Below are positions 36,775 through 46,063 of a stretch of DNA of 64,000 nucleotides, piece by piece. The DNA is taken from assembly GCF_005048225.1 (NCBI RefSeq), contig NZ_SUNI01000003.1:248001-312000 (forward strand), given 5' to 3'. This stretch comes from Paracoccus gahaiensis (GTDB lineage: Bacteria > Pseudomonadota > Alphaproteobacteria > Rhodobacterales > Rhodobacteraceae). A program made the translations under genes and the position numbers. The notes below the pieces were generated by a model. It worked only from the letters and a program-made list of their open reading frames with translations, had not been told where the DNA came from and searched no databases. Position 1 is the first letter of the stretch, and each line of letters opens with the position of its first letter.

Positions 36775-37908
36775 ATGCGATCTTCCCTGCGCGGACAGGT
36801 AGACCCGTTCATCGTGATGGACGTCATGGCGGCTGCCGCCCAAGCCGAGGCGGCGGGCCGCCACATCATTCACATGGAGGTGGGCCAGCCCGGCACCCCC
36901 GCCCCGACAGGCGCGCGCCGCGCGCTGGCGGCGGCGCTGGAACAGCCCCTGGGCTATACCGTGGCGCTTGGCCTGCCGGCGCTGCGGCAGGGGATCGCGG
37001 ATCTGTACCGGCGCTGGTACGGGGTCGATCTGGACCCGGCGCGCGTGGTGGTGACGCCGGGCAGCAGCGGGGCGTTCATCCTGGCCTTCTCGGCGCTTTT
37101 CGATGCGGGGGACCGGGTGGCGATGGGCTTCCCCGGCTATCCCAGCTATCGCCAGATCCTGCGGGCCATGTCGCTGACGCCTGTGGGCATTCCGACCCGG
37201 GCCGAGGACCGCTATCAGCCGCGCCCCGAGGATCTGCCAGAGGCGGAGGGGCTGATCCTCGCCTCGCCCGGCAACCCCTCGGGGACGGTGCTGACGGTGC
37301 CGGAACTGGCGGCGCTGACGGAGGCCGCGCGGGCGCGGGGCATGGCCGTCATCTCGGACGAGATCTATCACGGGCTGTCCTATGGCGACCGCTGCCACAG
37401 CGCGCTGGAGGTGACCGACGAGGTCGTGGTGGTGAACTCGTTCAGCAAGTATTTCTCGATGACCGGCTGGCGGGTGGGCTGGATGGTGGTGCCGCCCGAC
37501 ATGGTGCGCACGGTGGAGCGGCTGGCGCAGAACCTGTTCATCTGCCCGCCCCATGCCAGCCAGGTCGCGGCGCTGGCCGCCCTGGACTGCATCCCCGAGG
37601 CCGAGGCGAACCGCGCCGTCTATGCCGAAAACCGCCGCCTGATGCTGGAGGGGCTGCCGCGCGCGGGTTTCGACCGCATCGCCCCGCCCGAGGGGGCTTT
37701 CTACATCTATGCCGACGTGTCGCACCTGACCGAGGATTCTGTCAGCTTCGCGGCGGAGATCCTTGAAAAGGCCGGAGTCGCGGTCACGCCGGGCCTCGAT
37801 TTCGACCCCGACCGGGGCGCGCGGACGCTGCGCTTTTCCTATGCCCGCGCCACGGCGGACATCGCCGAGGGCCTGGCCCGGCTCACCGCCTTCATGGCGG
37901 CGCGATGA
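36775..37908 (+). CDS. Class I/II PLP-dependent aminotransferase
   Basis: A 377-residue fold-type I aminotransferase. Substrate/cofactor motifs: MEVGQPGTPAPTGARRAL, YTVALGLPALRQGIADLY, VTPGSSGAFILAF, SPGNPSGTVL, SDEIYHGLSY, and the Schiff-base lysine K225 in NSFSKYFSMTGWRVGW; the carboxylate-binding Arg is in RFSYARA near the end. The ATG at 36775 follows GAAGAGG; MPKRRG at 36751 is an alternative. The amino-acid substrate cannot be told. It overlaps amiC by ATGA, an uncommon pairing. Confidence 0.9.
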   Translation: MRSSLRGQVDPFIVMDVMAAAAQAEAAGRHIIHMEVGQPGTPAPTGARRALAAALEQPLGYTVALGLPALRQGIADLYRRWYGVDLDPARVVVTPGSSGAFILAFSALFDAGDRVAMGFPGYPSYRQILRAMSLTPVGIPTRAEDRYQPRPEDLPEAEGLILASPGNPSGTVLTVPELAALTEAARARGMAVISDEIYHGLSYGDRCHSALEVTDEVVVVNSFSKYFSMTGWRVGWMVVPPDMVRTVERLAQNLFICPPHASQVAALAALDCIPEAEANRAVYAENRRLMLEGLPRAGFDRIAPPEGAFYIYADVSHLTEDSVSFAAEILEKAGVAVTPGLDFDPDRGARTLRFSYARATADIAEGLARLTAFMAAR

Positions 37909-39131
37909 GGCTTCGTGCCCTTCTTCTGCTGCTGGTCCTGCTGCTGGCCGCGCCCTTCCAGGCGGCGCAGGCGGAACCCGCGCGCCTGGCCTTGGGCGGA
38001 TCGGCCCTGACGCCCGCGCCTGCGGGCTGGTGGCAGCGCGTCTTCGGCCCCGAGGCGCTGCAGCTGCAGCTGGCGCTGGACCGGCCCGTGCCGTGGCGGG
38101 CCTTCCTGGTGGGTGATCCGGCGCGGCTGGTGGTCGATCTGCAGGGCGTCGACCTGACCGGGCAGGACCCCGCGCAGCTTTTCGGCCATGACATGGCCCC
38201 GGCGATCCGGTGGGGCAGCTTCCGGCGCGGCTGGTCGCGGCTGGTGATCGAGCTGCCCGGCCCCTATCGCGTGGCCCGCGCGGGCCTGCGGACCCAAGGC
38301 CCCGAGGCGCGGCTGCGCGTCGCGCTGGAGCCGGTCGCGCCGGACGATTTCTCGCCCCGCCCCTCGGCGGCGGCGGCGTTGCGCAACCTGCCCGAGCCCG
38401 CGCAGATGCCCGAGGCGCCGCCCCGCGCGCCGGGGCTGACGGTGACGCTGGATCCGGGCCATGGTGGCTTCGATCCCGGCGCGCAGGCGGGCACGGATAC
38501 CGAGGCCGCGCTGGTCCTGACCTTCGCGCTGGAACTGCGCCGGGCGCTGGAGGCGCGGGGCGTCACCGTCGCCATGACCCGCGACAGCGACGTCTATGTG
38601 CGGCTGGAGGACCGGATGACCGCCGCCCGGGCTTCGGGGTCGCATCTGCTGATGTCGCTGCATGCCGATGCACTGCCTCAGGGACAGGCGGCGGGGGCCA
38701 CGGTCTATGTCTGGAACCCGGCCTCGGACGACCGGGCGGCGGCGCAGCTGGCACTGCGCCATCAGCGCGACGACCTGCTGGCGGGGATGAACCTGCGCGG
38801 GCAGGACGATGCGCTGGCCATGGCGCTGATGGATTTCGCCCGCATGGACACCCAGCCCCGGTCCGAGGCCTTCGCGCGGCTTCTGACCTCGCGCATGGCG
38901 TTGCGGGGCATCGGGCTGCATGGCCGCCCGGTGCAGGGGGCGGCCTTCTCGGTCCTGAAATCGCCCGACATCCCGTCAGTGCTGCTGGAACTGGGCTTCA
39001 TCTCGGACCAGACCGACCTGGCCAACCTGACCGATCCGGAATGGCGCGCGCGCATGGTCGAGGCGGTGGCCGAGGCCACGACCGGCTGGTGGCGCGACGA
39101 GCAGGCCCGCGCGGGGCTGCTGCGGCACTGA
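37905..39131 (+). CDS. amiC: N-acetylmuramoyl-L-alanine amidase with AMIN domain (AmiC-type)
   Basis: A 408-residue periplasmic zinc amidase that splits septal peptidoglycan. After a signal peptide (ends near residue 25, QAAQAEP), the AMIN domain (about 45-150) contains RLVVDLQGVDL and SRLVIELPGPYRV, and targets the protein to the cell wall. The Amidase_3 catalytic domain begins VTLDPGHGGFDPGAQ (zinc His), with Glu in TEAALVL, LMSLHADALP (second His) and SVLLELGFISDQTD (catalytic Glu). Start overlaps the aminotransferase stop. Confidence 0.93.
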   Translation: MRLRALLLLLVLLLAAPFQAAQAEPARLALGGSALTPAPAGWWQRVFGPEALQLQLALDRPVPWRAFLVGDPARLVVDLQGVDLTGQDPAQLFGHDMAPAIRWGSFRRGWSRLVIELPGPYRVARAGLRTQGPEARLRVALEPVAPDDFSPRPSAAAALRNLPEPAQMPEAPPRAPGLTVTLDPGHGGFDPGAQAGTDTEAALVLTFALELRRALEARGVTVAMTRDSDVYVRLEDRMTAARASGSHLLMSLHADALPQGQAAGATVYVWNPASDDRAAAQLALRHQRDDLLAGMNLRGQDDALAMALMDFARMDTQPRSEAFARLLTSRMALRGIGLHGRPVQGAAFSVLKSPDIPSVLLELGFISDQTDLANLTDPEWRARMVEAVAEATTGWWRDEQARAGLLRH

Positions 39132-39179
39132 CGGGCCGCAGGGCGCGCAGGCCCGGTCCCGACCTGTCGCACAGTTGCT

Positions 39180-39208
39180 TTGACCGGCGGGCGCGGCCTC
39201 GCTATAGA
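39180..39208 (+). promoter_or_regulatory. Sigma70-type promoter of mrcA
   Basis: TTGACC (39180-39185), exactly 17 bases, TATAGA (39203-39208). It lies after amiC and predicts a start point about 25 bases before the mrcA GTG. One of the clearest promoters in the window. Confidence 0.65.
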
Positions 39209-39240
39209 CGGCCCGAAGCTGCGAAAGGCGACCCCATCCC

Positions 39241-41787
39241 GTGCTGCGAGTCATCCTGTCCTTTTTCGGTGCGATCTTCTCCTGGGTGGTGACGGCCGCC
39301 TTCTTCGCGGCGCTGACCGTGGGCGGCATCTTCTGGATCTATTCGCGCGACCTGCCCAGCCACGAGACGCTGGCGCAGTATTCGCCCAAGACCATAAGCC
39401 GCATCTATTCCGCAGAAGGCCAGTTGATCGACGAATTCGCCGAGGAGCGGCGCCTGTTCGTGCCCATCGACGAGGTCCCCGACCTGATCAAGCAGGCCTT
39501 CGTCAGCGCCGAGGACAAGAACTTCTACAGCCATCCGGGCTATGACCTGCGCGGCATCCTGGGGGCGGCCTACGAGGCGCTGGCTTCGGGCGGGTCCAGC
39601 GTGCGCGGGGCCTCGACCATCACCCAGCAGGTGATGAAGAACTTTCTGCTGTCCAGCGACCGCAGCGTCGAACGCAAGGTCAAGGAGCTGATCCTGGCCG
39701 CGCGGCTGGAGCGCACGCTGACCAAGGACCAGATCCTGGAGCTGTATGTCAACGAGATCTTCCTGGGCCAGAACAGCTTCGGCATCGTGGCGGCGGCGCA
39801 GACCTATTTCAACAAGTCGCTGACCGAACTGGCCCCGCACGAGGCCGCGATGCTGGCCGCCATGCCGCAGGCGCCGGGCCGCTATCACCCCGTCCGCGCC
39901 AAGGAGCGGGTGACCGAGCGGCGCAACTATGTCCTGCGCGAGATGTGGCAGAACGGCTATCTGGATCAGGCCACCTATGAGGCCGAGGCGCGGCTGCCGC
40001 TGCGCACGGTGCAGAACGGCGACTTCCCCTCGTTCCAGCGCCAGCTGCCCCCGCGCGACTATTTCACCGACGAGATCCGCCGCCAGCTGAGCCTGGAATT
40101 CGGCCAGGACGAGTTCTTCGGCGGCGGCCTGACCATCCGCGCCACCCTGGATCCCGAGCTGCAATCCGAGGCGGCGACCGCGCTGCAGCAGGCGCTGGAG
40201 GAGTTCGACCGCAACCGTGGCGTCTGGCGCGGCACCGGCGAGACGATCGCCCCCGAGGCGCTGGCCGACGAGGCCGCCTGGCGCGGCGCGCTGTGGGACC
40301 TGCGCCTGCCACGCGACATCCCCGGCTGGCGCCCCGCCGTGGTGCTGGAGGTCGGCGCCAGCGATGCGCGGATCGGCATCGAGGGGATCGAGGAGGCGGG
40401 CCCCGGCCATTGGATCCCCGCCGCCGACGTGCAATGGGCCCGCCGGCTGGACCGCGAGACGGGTGATCTGGACGCGCGCGCGGAGGTCGCGGGCGATCTG
40501 GTCCGGGTGGGCGAGGTGGTGCTGGTCCGCGCCATGACCAGCGACGCCGATGGCAGCTTCCTGCGCTGGACCCTGCGGCAGGTGCCCGAGGTGCAGGGCG
40601 GCTTCATGGCGATGGACGTGAACACCGGCCGCGTGCTGGCGATGCAGGGCGGGTTTTCCTATGAAAGCTCGGTCTTCAACCGCGCGACGCAGGCGCAGCG
40701 CCAGCCGGGCTCAAGCTTCAAGCCCTTCGTCTATGCCGCCGCCCTGGACAGCAACTATACCCCCGCGACCATCGTCGTGGACGAAGCCATCAGCATCAAC
40801 ACGCCCCAGGGGCTGTGGGAGCCGCAGAACTCGTCCGGGCGCTATTACGGCCCGACGCCCCTGCGGACCGGCATCGAGCAGTCGCGCAACCTGATGACCA
40901 TCCGCATCGCCGACGATATCGGCATGGAGCGGGTGGCCGAATATGCCGAGAGCTTCGGCGTCTACGACGCGCTGTCGCCCTTCCTGGCCAATGCGCTTGG
41001 CGCGCAGGAAACGACGCTGTTCAAGATGGTCGCGGCCTATGCGATGTTCGCCAATGGCGGCGAGCGGGTGGAACCCACGCTGGTCGACCGCGTGCAGGAC
41101 CGACGCGGCCGCACCGTCTATCGCCACGACCAGCGCGTCTGCCAGACCTGCGGGATGCAGGCGCTGCCGGCAGGGCAGGGCCCGGTCATCGACACCAACC
41201 GCGAGCGGGTGCTGGACGCGGTGACCGCCTATCAGCTGACCTCGATGCTGGAGGGCGCGGTCGAGCGCGGCTCGGGCTCGGGCGTCGACCTGCCGGTGCC
41301 GATCGCGGGCAAGACCGGCACGACGAACGATGCCAAGGACGTGTGGTTCATCGGCTATTCCAGCAATATCGTCGCGGGTTGCTATATCGGCTATGACCAG
41401 CCCCGGACCCTGGGCGAGCGCGCCTTCGGCGGCACGCTGTGCGTTCCGGTCTTCAACGCCTTCATGCGCGAGGCGGTGGCGGAATATGGCGGCACCGAGT
41501 TCAAGGTTCCGCCGGGCGGCTACTGGGTCAAGATCGACCGCGTGACCGGCCAGCGGCTGCCCGACGATGCGACCGGCCCCAATGTCGTGGCCGAGTATTT
41601 CCGCGAGGGGATGGATCCCGACTGGCTGGCGCCCTACGTCGTCGCGGGCTTCGGCGATGACGTGGTGATCCTGCCCTGGGAGGCCGGGGCGGGGTCCGCG
41701 ACCTCGGTCACCACCTCGACCGGCGAGACGCGGGTGATCCCGGGGCGGACGGATTTCGGGACGATGTCCTCGGGCGGGCTGTACTGA
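39241..41787 (+). CDS. mrcA: Penicillin-binding protein 1A
   Basis: An 848-residue class A PBP that polymerises and cross-links peptidoglycan. A cytoplasmic tip and membrane anchor (residues 1-36) precede the GT51 glycosyltransferase domain: FVSAEDKNFYSHPGYD (catalytic Glu), GASTITQQVMKNF, ELYVNEIFLG. An OB-like insert follows (about 320-450). The transpeptidase domain has the SxxK motif in RQPGSSFKPFVYA, SxN in EQSRNLM and KTG in AGKTGTTNDAKD. The start is a GTG at 39241. Length is typical of MrcA. It has its own promoter and is followed by repeat copy C. Confidence 0.95.
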   Translation: MLRVILSFFGAIFSWVVTAAFFAALTVGGIFWIYSRDLPSHETLAQYSPKTISRIYSAEGQLIDEFAEERRLFVPIDEVPDLIKQAFVSAEDKNFYSHPGYDLRGILGAAYEALASGGSSVRGASTITQQVMKNFLLSSDRSVERKVKELILAARLERTLTKDQILELYVNEIFLGQNSFGIVAAAQTYFNKSLTELAPHEAAMLAAMPQAPGRYHPVRAKERVTERRNYVLREMWQNGYLDQATYEAEARLPLRTVQNGDFPSFQRQLPPRDYFTDEIRRQLSLEFGQDEFFGGGLTIRATLDPELQSEAATALQQALEEFDRNRGVWRGTGETIAPEALADEAAWRGALWDLRLPRDIPGWRPAVVLEVGASDARIGIEGIEEAGPGHWIPAADVQWARRLDRETGDLDARAEVAGDLVRVGEVVLVRAMTSDADGSFLRWTLRQVPEVQGGFMAMDVNTGRVLAMQGGFSYESSVFNRATQAQRQPGSSFKPFVYAAALDSNYTPATIVVDEAISINTPQGLWEPQNSSGRYYGPTPLRTGIEQSRNLMTIRIADDIGMERVAEYAESFGVYDALSPFLANALGAQETTLFKMVAAYAMFANGGERVEPTLVDRVQDRRGRTVYRHDQRVCQTCGMQALPAGQGPVIDTNRERVLDAVTAYQLTSMLEGAVERGSGSGVDLPVPIAGKTGTTNDAKDVWFIGYSSNIVAGCYIGYDQPRTLGERAFGGTLCVPVFNAFMREAVAEYGGTEFKVPPGGYWVKIDRVTGQRLPDDATGPNVVAEYFREGMDPDWLAPYVVAGFGDDVVILPWEAGAGSATSVTTSTGETRVIPGRTDFGTMSSGGLY

Positions 41788-41801
41788 GGCGCCGCAGAGT
41801 T

Positions 41802-41867
41802 GCGTCCCGCGATGGCCGGGGGGCCAGCCCCCCGGACCCCCCGGGATATTTCAGGACCAATGCAGGG
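41802..41867 (+). repeat. Dispersed intergenic repeat, copy C
   Basis: Starts 15 bases after mrcA: TGCGTCCCGCGA, hairpin CCGGGGGG-CCAG-CCCCCCGG (41816-41835), then CCCCCCGGGATATTTCAGGA and CCAATGCAGG. Its left end is shared with copy D and its right end with B. Confidence 0.75.
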
Positions 41868-41973
41868 GGCTCGGCTTTCGTCGGCGCCAAAGGCAGCTCC
41901 GGCGGCGGTCTTGCCCAAGACGGCGGGGCACGGTATCACCCCGGACCTGACGCCAGACCGAAGGAACCCGCCC

Positions 41974-43101
41974 ATGCGCGCCGAGACGCAGTCCACCATC
42001 GAGGCCATCCGCCGTTCGCTGACCCTCTTGGGGCAGCGGCTGGACTGGACGACCGCGCCGCATCGGCTGGAAGAGATGAACGCCATGATCGAGGATGGCG
42101 ATCTGTGGTCCGACCCCGCCCGCGCGCAGAAGCTGATGCGCGAGCGCCAGGCCCTGTCCGAGGCGATCGACACCTATCGCCGGATCGAGGAGGACCTGTC
42201 CGCCAATGCCGAGATGGTCGAGCTGGCCGAGGCCGAGGGCGATGCGGATCTTGTGACCGAGGCCGAGGCGAACCTGAAGGCGCTGGCAAAGGATGCCGCG
42301 CAGAAGGAACTGGAGGCACTGCTGAACGGCGAGGCCGACAGCAACGACACCTTTCTGGAGATCAACGCGGGCGCGGGCGGCACGGAAAGCTGCGATTGGG
42401 CATCCATGCTGGCGCGCATGTATGTGCGTTGGGCCGAAAAGAAGGGCTACGAGGTCGAGCTGCTGGCCGAGACGCAGGGCGAGGAGACCGGCATCCGCAG
42501 TGCCGCCTACAAGATCACCGGGCATAATGCCTATGGCTGGCTGAAATCGGAATCGGGCGTGCACCGGCTGGTCCGCATCAGCCCCTATGACAGCGCGGCG
42601 CGGCGGCACACCTCCTTCAGCTCGATCTGGGTCTATCCGGTGGTGGACGACAATATCGAGATCGACATCCCCGACCGCGACATCCGCATCGACACCTATC
42701 GCTCGTCGGGCGCGGGCGGCCAGCACGTCAATACCACTGACTCGGCCGTGCGCATCACCCACCTTCCGACCAATATCGTGGTGACCTCGTCGGAAAAGTC
42801 GCAGCACCAGAACCGCGCCAACGCCATGGCAGCGCTGAAGTCGCGCCTGTACCAGATGGAGATGGACCGCCGGAACGCCGAGGTGAACGCCCAGCATGCG
42901 GCCAAGGGCGATGCGGGCTGGGGCAACCAGATCCGCTCCTACGTCCTGCACCCCTATCAGATGGTCAAGGACCTGCGCACCTCCGAGGAGACCAGCGACA
43001 CGCAGGGCGTGCTGGACGGCGATCTGGACCGCTTCATGGCGGCCACGCTGGCGCTGGACGTGGCCGGCAAGAGCCGCGCCGAGGCCAACGCCACCGACTG
43101 A
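41974..43101 (+). CDS. prfB: Peptide chain release factor 2
   Basis: A 375-residue class I release factor for UGA/UAA. Domain 1 is helical. The GGQ motif that triggers hydrolysis is in [19 protein letters not shown] near residue 248. The stop-codon recognition loop reads [15 protein letters not shown], so the usual RF2 tripeptide SPF is SPY here. The frame is continuous from the ATG at 41974, with no in-frame UGA near codon 25, so the programmed +1 frameshift of Escherichia coli is absent. The frame upstream runs through repeat C and is not coding. Confidence 0.95.
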   Translation: MRAETQSTIEAIRRSLTLLGQRLDWTTAPHRLEEMNAMIEDGDLWSDPARAQKLMRERQALSEAIDTYRRIEEDLSANAEMVELAEAEGDADLVTEAEANLKALAKDAAQKELEALLNGEADSNDTFLEINAGAGGTESCDWASMLARMYVRWAEKKGYEVELLAETQGEETGIRSAAYKITGHNAYGWLKSESGVHRLVRISPYDSAARRHTSFSSIWVYPVVDDNIEIDIPDRDIRIDTYRSSGAGGQHVNTTDSAVRITHLPTNIVVTSSEKSQHQNRANAMAALKSRLYQMEMDRRNAEVNAQHAAKGDAGWGNQIRSYVLHPYQMVKDLRTSEETSDTQGVLDGDLDRFMAATLALDVAGKSRAEANATD

Positions 43102-43120
43102 CGCCCCGCTTCCGGCGGAC

Positions 43121-43137
43121 ATGCTGCACTGCAGCAT
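43121..43137. promoter_or_regulatory. PhaR-type operator before the patatin gene
   Basis: ATGCTGC-ACT-GCAGCAT, a perfect palindrome that contains CTGC-N3-GCAG (43124-43134), the form reported for the PHB-responsive repressor PhaR in Paracoccus/Rhodobacter. More TGC/GCA words (43167-43193) follow before the start at 43204. Confidence 0.55.
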
Positions 43138-43203
43138 AAACGGTGGATCGCGGCGGCCTTCCGCGATATGCTTCGCATGACGCAGCATGTCGGAGGGTCG
43201 GCG

Positions 43204-44268
43204 ATGGATCACAAACGCATCAATCTGGCCCTGCAGGGCGGCGGCGCGCATGGCGCCTTCACCTGGGGGGTGCTGGACCGGCTGCTGGACGAGCCCTGGC
43301 TGGAATTCGCGGCGATCAGCGGCACCTCGGCGGGGGCGCTCAACGGGGCGGCGCTGAAGGCCGGGCTGGCGGCCCGCACGGGCCTCGCGGGACGGCAGGC
43401 GGCGCGCGAGAACCTGGACGCGCTGTGGTCGCAGGTCGGCGAGGTCAGCGACAACCGCGTGGTCCGCTGGATGCGGTCGGTCCTGCCCATGCCGCGCGGG
43501 TTGCAGCGCTGGACCGAGATGGTCTCGCCCGCCGCATGGATGGACAATCTGACGCGGCTGTTCAGCCCCTATGATTACGGCCCCTTCTACGTCAATCCGC
43601 TTGGCCGGATGCTGAGCGACCTGCCCTTCTCCGACTTCGCCTGCGAGCCCGGCCCGGCGCTCTACGTCGCCGCGACCAATGTGCGCAGCGGGCGGATCAA
43701 GGTCTTCACCGGCGCGCAGGCCACGGCCGAGGCGGTGATGGCCTCGGCCTGCCTGCCGACCCTGTTTCAGGCGGTCGAGATCTTTGACCCCGACACCGGC
43801 AGGATCGAATCCTTCTGGGATGGCGGCTTCACCGGCAATCCGGCGCTGTTCCCGCTCTATCGGTCACATCTGCCCCGCGACATCCTGATCGTGGCGATCA
43901 ACCCGCTGATGCGGGACGTGCTGCCGCGCAGCCCGGTCGAGATCTCGGACCGGGTGAACGAGGTCAGCTTCAACAGCTCGCTGATGGCGCAGCTGCGCGC
44001 CATCAACTTCGTCAAGCGCCTCTATGCCGAAGGCCGGCTGGAGGGCGAGGCGATGAAGAACGTGCTGCTGCACCTGATCGACGACGACGCGCTGATGAAC
44101 GACCTGTCCGCCCGGTCCAAGACCATGCCGCGCCACGGCCTGCTGGCCTCGATGAAGGCGGCGGGGCAGGTGGCGGCCGACACGTTCCTGCACGATCACG
44201 GGGCCAAGCTGAACCGCGAGGACAGCTTTGATCTGGCCTCGCTGTTTCCCAGCATGCGTCCGATCTAG
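43204..44268 (+). CDS. Patatin-like phospholipase family protein
   Basis: A 354-residue acyl hydrolase. The oxyanion loop QGGGAHGAFTWGVLDRLL (residues 11-28) and nucleophile motif AISGTSAGALNGAAL (Ser42) are followed by the catalytic Asp in SFWDGGFTGNPAL, making the Ser-Asp dyad. No signal peptide. GGAGGG precedes the ATG at 43204. An upstream PhaR-type site suggests a link to polyhydroxybutyrate granules, where some patatin-like hydrolases act, but lipid substrates are equally possible. Its stop overlaps the opposing psuG stop (CTAG). Confidence 0.88.
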   Translation: MDHKRINLALQGGGAHGAFTWGVLDRLLDEPWLEFAAISGTSAGALNGAALKAGLAARTGLAGRQAARENLDALWSQVGEVSDNRVVRWMRSVLPMPRGLQRWTEMVSPAAWMDNLTRLFSPYDYGPFYVNPLGRMLSDLPFSDFACEPGPALYVAATNVRSGRIKVFTGAQATAEAVMASACLPTLFQAVEIFDPDTGRIESFWDGGFTGNPALFPLYRSHLPRDILIVAINPLMRDVLPRSPVEISDRVNEVSFNSSLMAQLRAINFVKRLYAEGRLEGEAMKNVLLHLIDDDALMNDLSARSKTMPRHGLLASMKAAGQVAADTFLHDHGAKLNREDSFDLASLFPSMRPI

Positions 44269-45182
44269 GCCGTCATCGCCGCGGCGATCCGCGCGGCAAG
44301 TCGCGCATTGTTCAGCACCAGCTGGATGTTCGACTCCAGCGAGCGGCCCTCGGTCAGCTCGAAGATGCGCGACAGCAGGAAGGGCGTGACCGCCTTGGCG
44401 GCGATGCCCTGGGCCTGCGCCTCGGCCAGCGCCTGCTCGATCACCGGCAGGATGACGTCCTGTGCGATCTCGGCCTCGACGGGGATCGGGTTGGCGACCA
44501 GCTGCCCGCCCCTCAGGCCAAGCGCCGCGCGCATGTCGGCCGCTGCCGCGATCTGCTCGGGGCTGTCCATGCGCAGGGGCGCCCGCAGTCCCGAATCGCG
44601 GGACCAGAAGGCGGGCAGGTTGTCCTGGCCATAGGCGATGACCGGCACGCCGAGCGTCTCCAGCACCTCCCAGGTCTTGGGCAGATCCAGAATCGCCTTG
44701 GCGCCCGCAGCCACCACCGTCACCGGGGTCTGCGCCAGTTCCTGCAGATCGGCCGAGATGTCGAAGCTGTCCTCGGCACCGCGATGCACGCCGCCGATGC
44801 CGCCGGTGGCAAAGACCCGGATGCCCGCCAGATGCGCGCAGATCATGGTCGCGGCGACGGTGGTGGCGCCGGTGCGGCCAGTGGCAAGGCAGACGGCCAG
44901 ATCGGCGCGGCTCAGCTTCATGGCCTCGGCGGGCGGGGTCTGGGCCAGCGCGCGCAGGGCCTCGGGCGTCAGGCCGACATGGATGCGGCCCCCCATCACG
45001 GCGATGGTGGCGGGGGTGGCGCCGCCTTCGCGGATGGTGGCCTCGACCGTCTCGGCCATCTCCAGGTTCTGGGGCCAGGGCATGCCATGGGTGATGATCG
45101 TCGATTCCAGCGCGACTACGGGGCGGCCTTGCGCCAGTGCGTCGGCGACCTCGGGGGCATAGGTGAGCGGGGCTTGGGTCAC
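44265..45182 (-). CDS. psuG: Pseudouridine-5'-phosphate glycosidase
   Basis: A 305-residue manganese enzyme that splits pseudouridine 5'-phosphate into uracil and ribose 5-phosphate. Family hallmarks: VVALESTIITHGMPWPQNLEMA, ATIAVMGGRIHVGL, SRADLAVCLATGRTGATTVAATM, FATGGIGGVHRGAEDSFDISADL (with the catalytic Lys partner in AGAKAILDLPKTWEVLETLGV) and NPIPVEAEI. The start is a GTG at 45182, overlapping the psuK stop as GTGA. It forms an operon with psuK and arsR. Confidence 0.94.
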   Translation of the reverse strand: MTQAPLTYAPEVADALAQGRPVVALESTIITHGMPWPQNLEMAETVEATIREGGATPATIAVMGGRIHVGLTPEALRALAQTPPAEAMKLSRADLAVCLATGRTGATTVAATMICAHLAGIRVFATGGIGGVHRGAEDSFDISADLQELAQTPVTVVAAGAKAILDLPKTWEVLETLGVPVIAYGQDNLPAFWSRDSGLRAPLRMDSPEQIAAAADMRAALGLRGGQLVANPIPVEAEIAQDVILPVIEQALAEAQAQGIAAKAVTPFLLSRIFELTEGRSLESNIQLVLNNARLAARIAAAMTA

Positions 45183-46063
45183 GGGACATCCTTTCCGGAA
45201 ACATGGGCGGCCGAGGCCTCGACGGCGCGGGCCAGGGCCGCATCGCGCGGCTCGTGGGTCAGTTCGGCGGCCAGATGGGCCGCCAGGAAGCAGTCGCCCG
45301 CGCCGGTCACGCGGGCCACGGTGACGGCGGGGGGGCGGTGGATCAGCGTCGGGCCGTTGGCCATCGCCTCGGCCGCCGGAAGGGGGCCGTCGGTGACCAG
45401 TACCCGCGCCGCGCCGCGCGCGACCACGGCCTGCGCGGCGGAAGCAGCGTCGGGGCAGGCGCGGCCCGCCAGGATCTCGGCCTCCAGCCGGTTGAGATAG
45501 AAGCAGCCGCGCCGGGCGGCGATCAGCGGCTCCAGCCGCTCGGCCTTGCCGGGGCTGGCGGGCACCACGCGCAGGTCGGCCTGCGCCAGCCGGGGATCGC
45601 GGGCGATGGCGGCCAGAAGGTCCTCGGTCAGGTTGCCGTCCAGCACCACGGGGCCGGTCCAGCCGGGCAGGGCGTCCAGCGGTGCCAGGATCGCGCCGCC
45701 CGCCTGCTCCAGGCTGTGGGCATCGGCGATGGCGGCGATCAGCCCCTCGCTGTCCTCGATCCCCATGTAGCAGTCGGTGGGCAGGCCGGTGTCGCGCGCC
45801 AGATGGTCGGTCACCACCCCAAGCCGCAGGGCCTGGGCGATCAGCGCCTCGCCCTCGGGGTCGCGGCCCACGGCGGAGAGAACGGCGGGCACCAACCCCC
45901 ATCGTGCCAGGGCGATCGCCACGTTCAGCGCCACCCCGCCGGGGATGTGGCGGATGCGGCCCGGCACGTCGGCGCCCGGCGCCATGCGGCGCGGGGCGCG
46001 GCCGATCACGTCCCACAGCATGGCCCCGATGCACAGCACGTCAGGCGTCTTGGTCATCGTCAT
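45179..46063 (-). CDS. psuK: PfkB-family carbohydrate kinase, probable pseudouridine kinase
   Basis: A 294-residue ribokinase-fold enzyme. The N-terminus VLCIGAMLWDVIGRAP and IPGGVALNVAIALARWG bind substrate; the C-terminal signature VTGAGDCFLAAHLA contains the catalytic Asp and anion hole. Position directly before psuG implies phosphorylation of pseudouridine to its 5'-phosphate. The start at 46063 overlaps arsR by 23 bases (an ATG at 46057 is also possible). No psuT-like transporter is adjacent. Confidence 0.85.
   Translation of the reverse strand: MTMTKTPDVLCIGAMLWDVIGRAPRRMAPGADVPGRIRHIPGGVALNVAIALARWGLVPAVLSAVGRDPEGEALIAQALRLGVVTDHLARDTGLPTDCYMGIEDSEGLIAAIADAHSLEQAGGAILAPLDALPGWTGPVVLDGNLTEDLLAAIARDPRLAQADLRVVPASPGKAERLEPLIAARRGCFYLNRLEAEILAGRACPDAASAAQAVVARGAARVLVTDGPLPAAEAMANGPTLIHRPPAVTVARVTGAGDCFLAAHLAAELTHEPRDAALARAVEASAAHVSGKDVP

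Noticed and set aside
44265..46034. 589-codon minus-strand frame that would fuse psuG to upstream sequence
   Set aside because: The upstream half reads psuK out of frame; psuG starts at the GTG overlapping the psuK stop.
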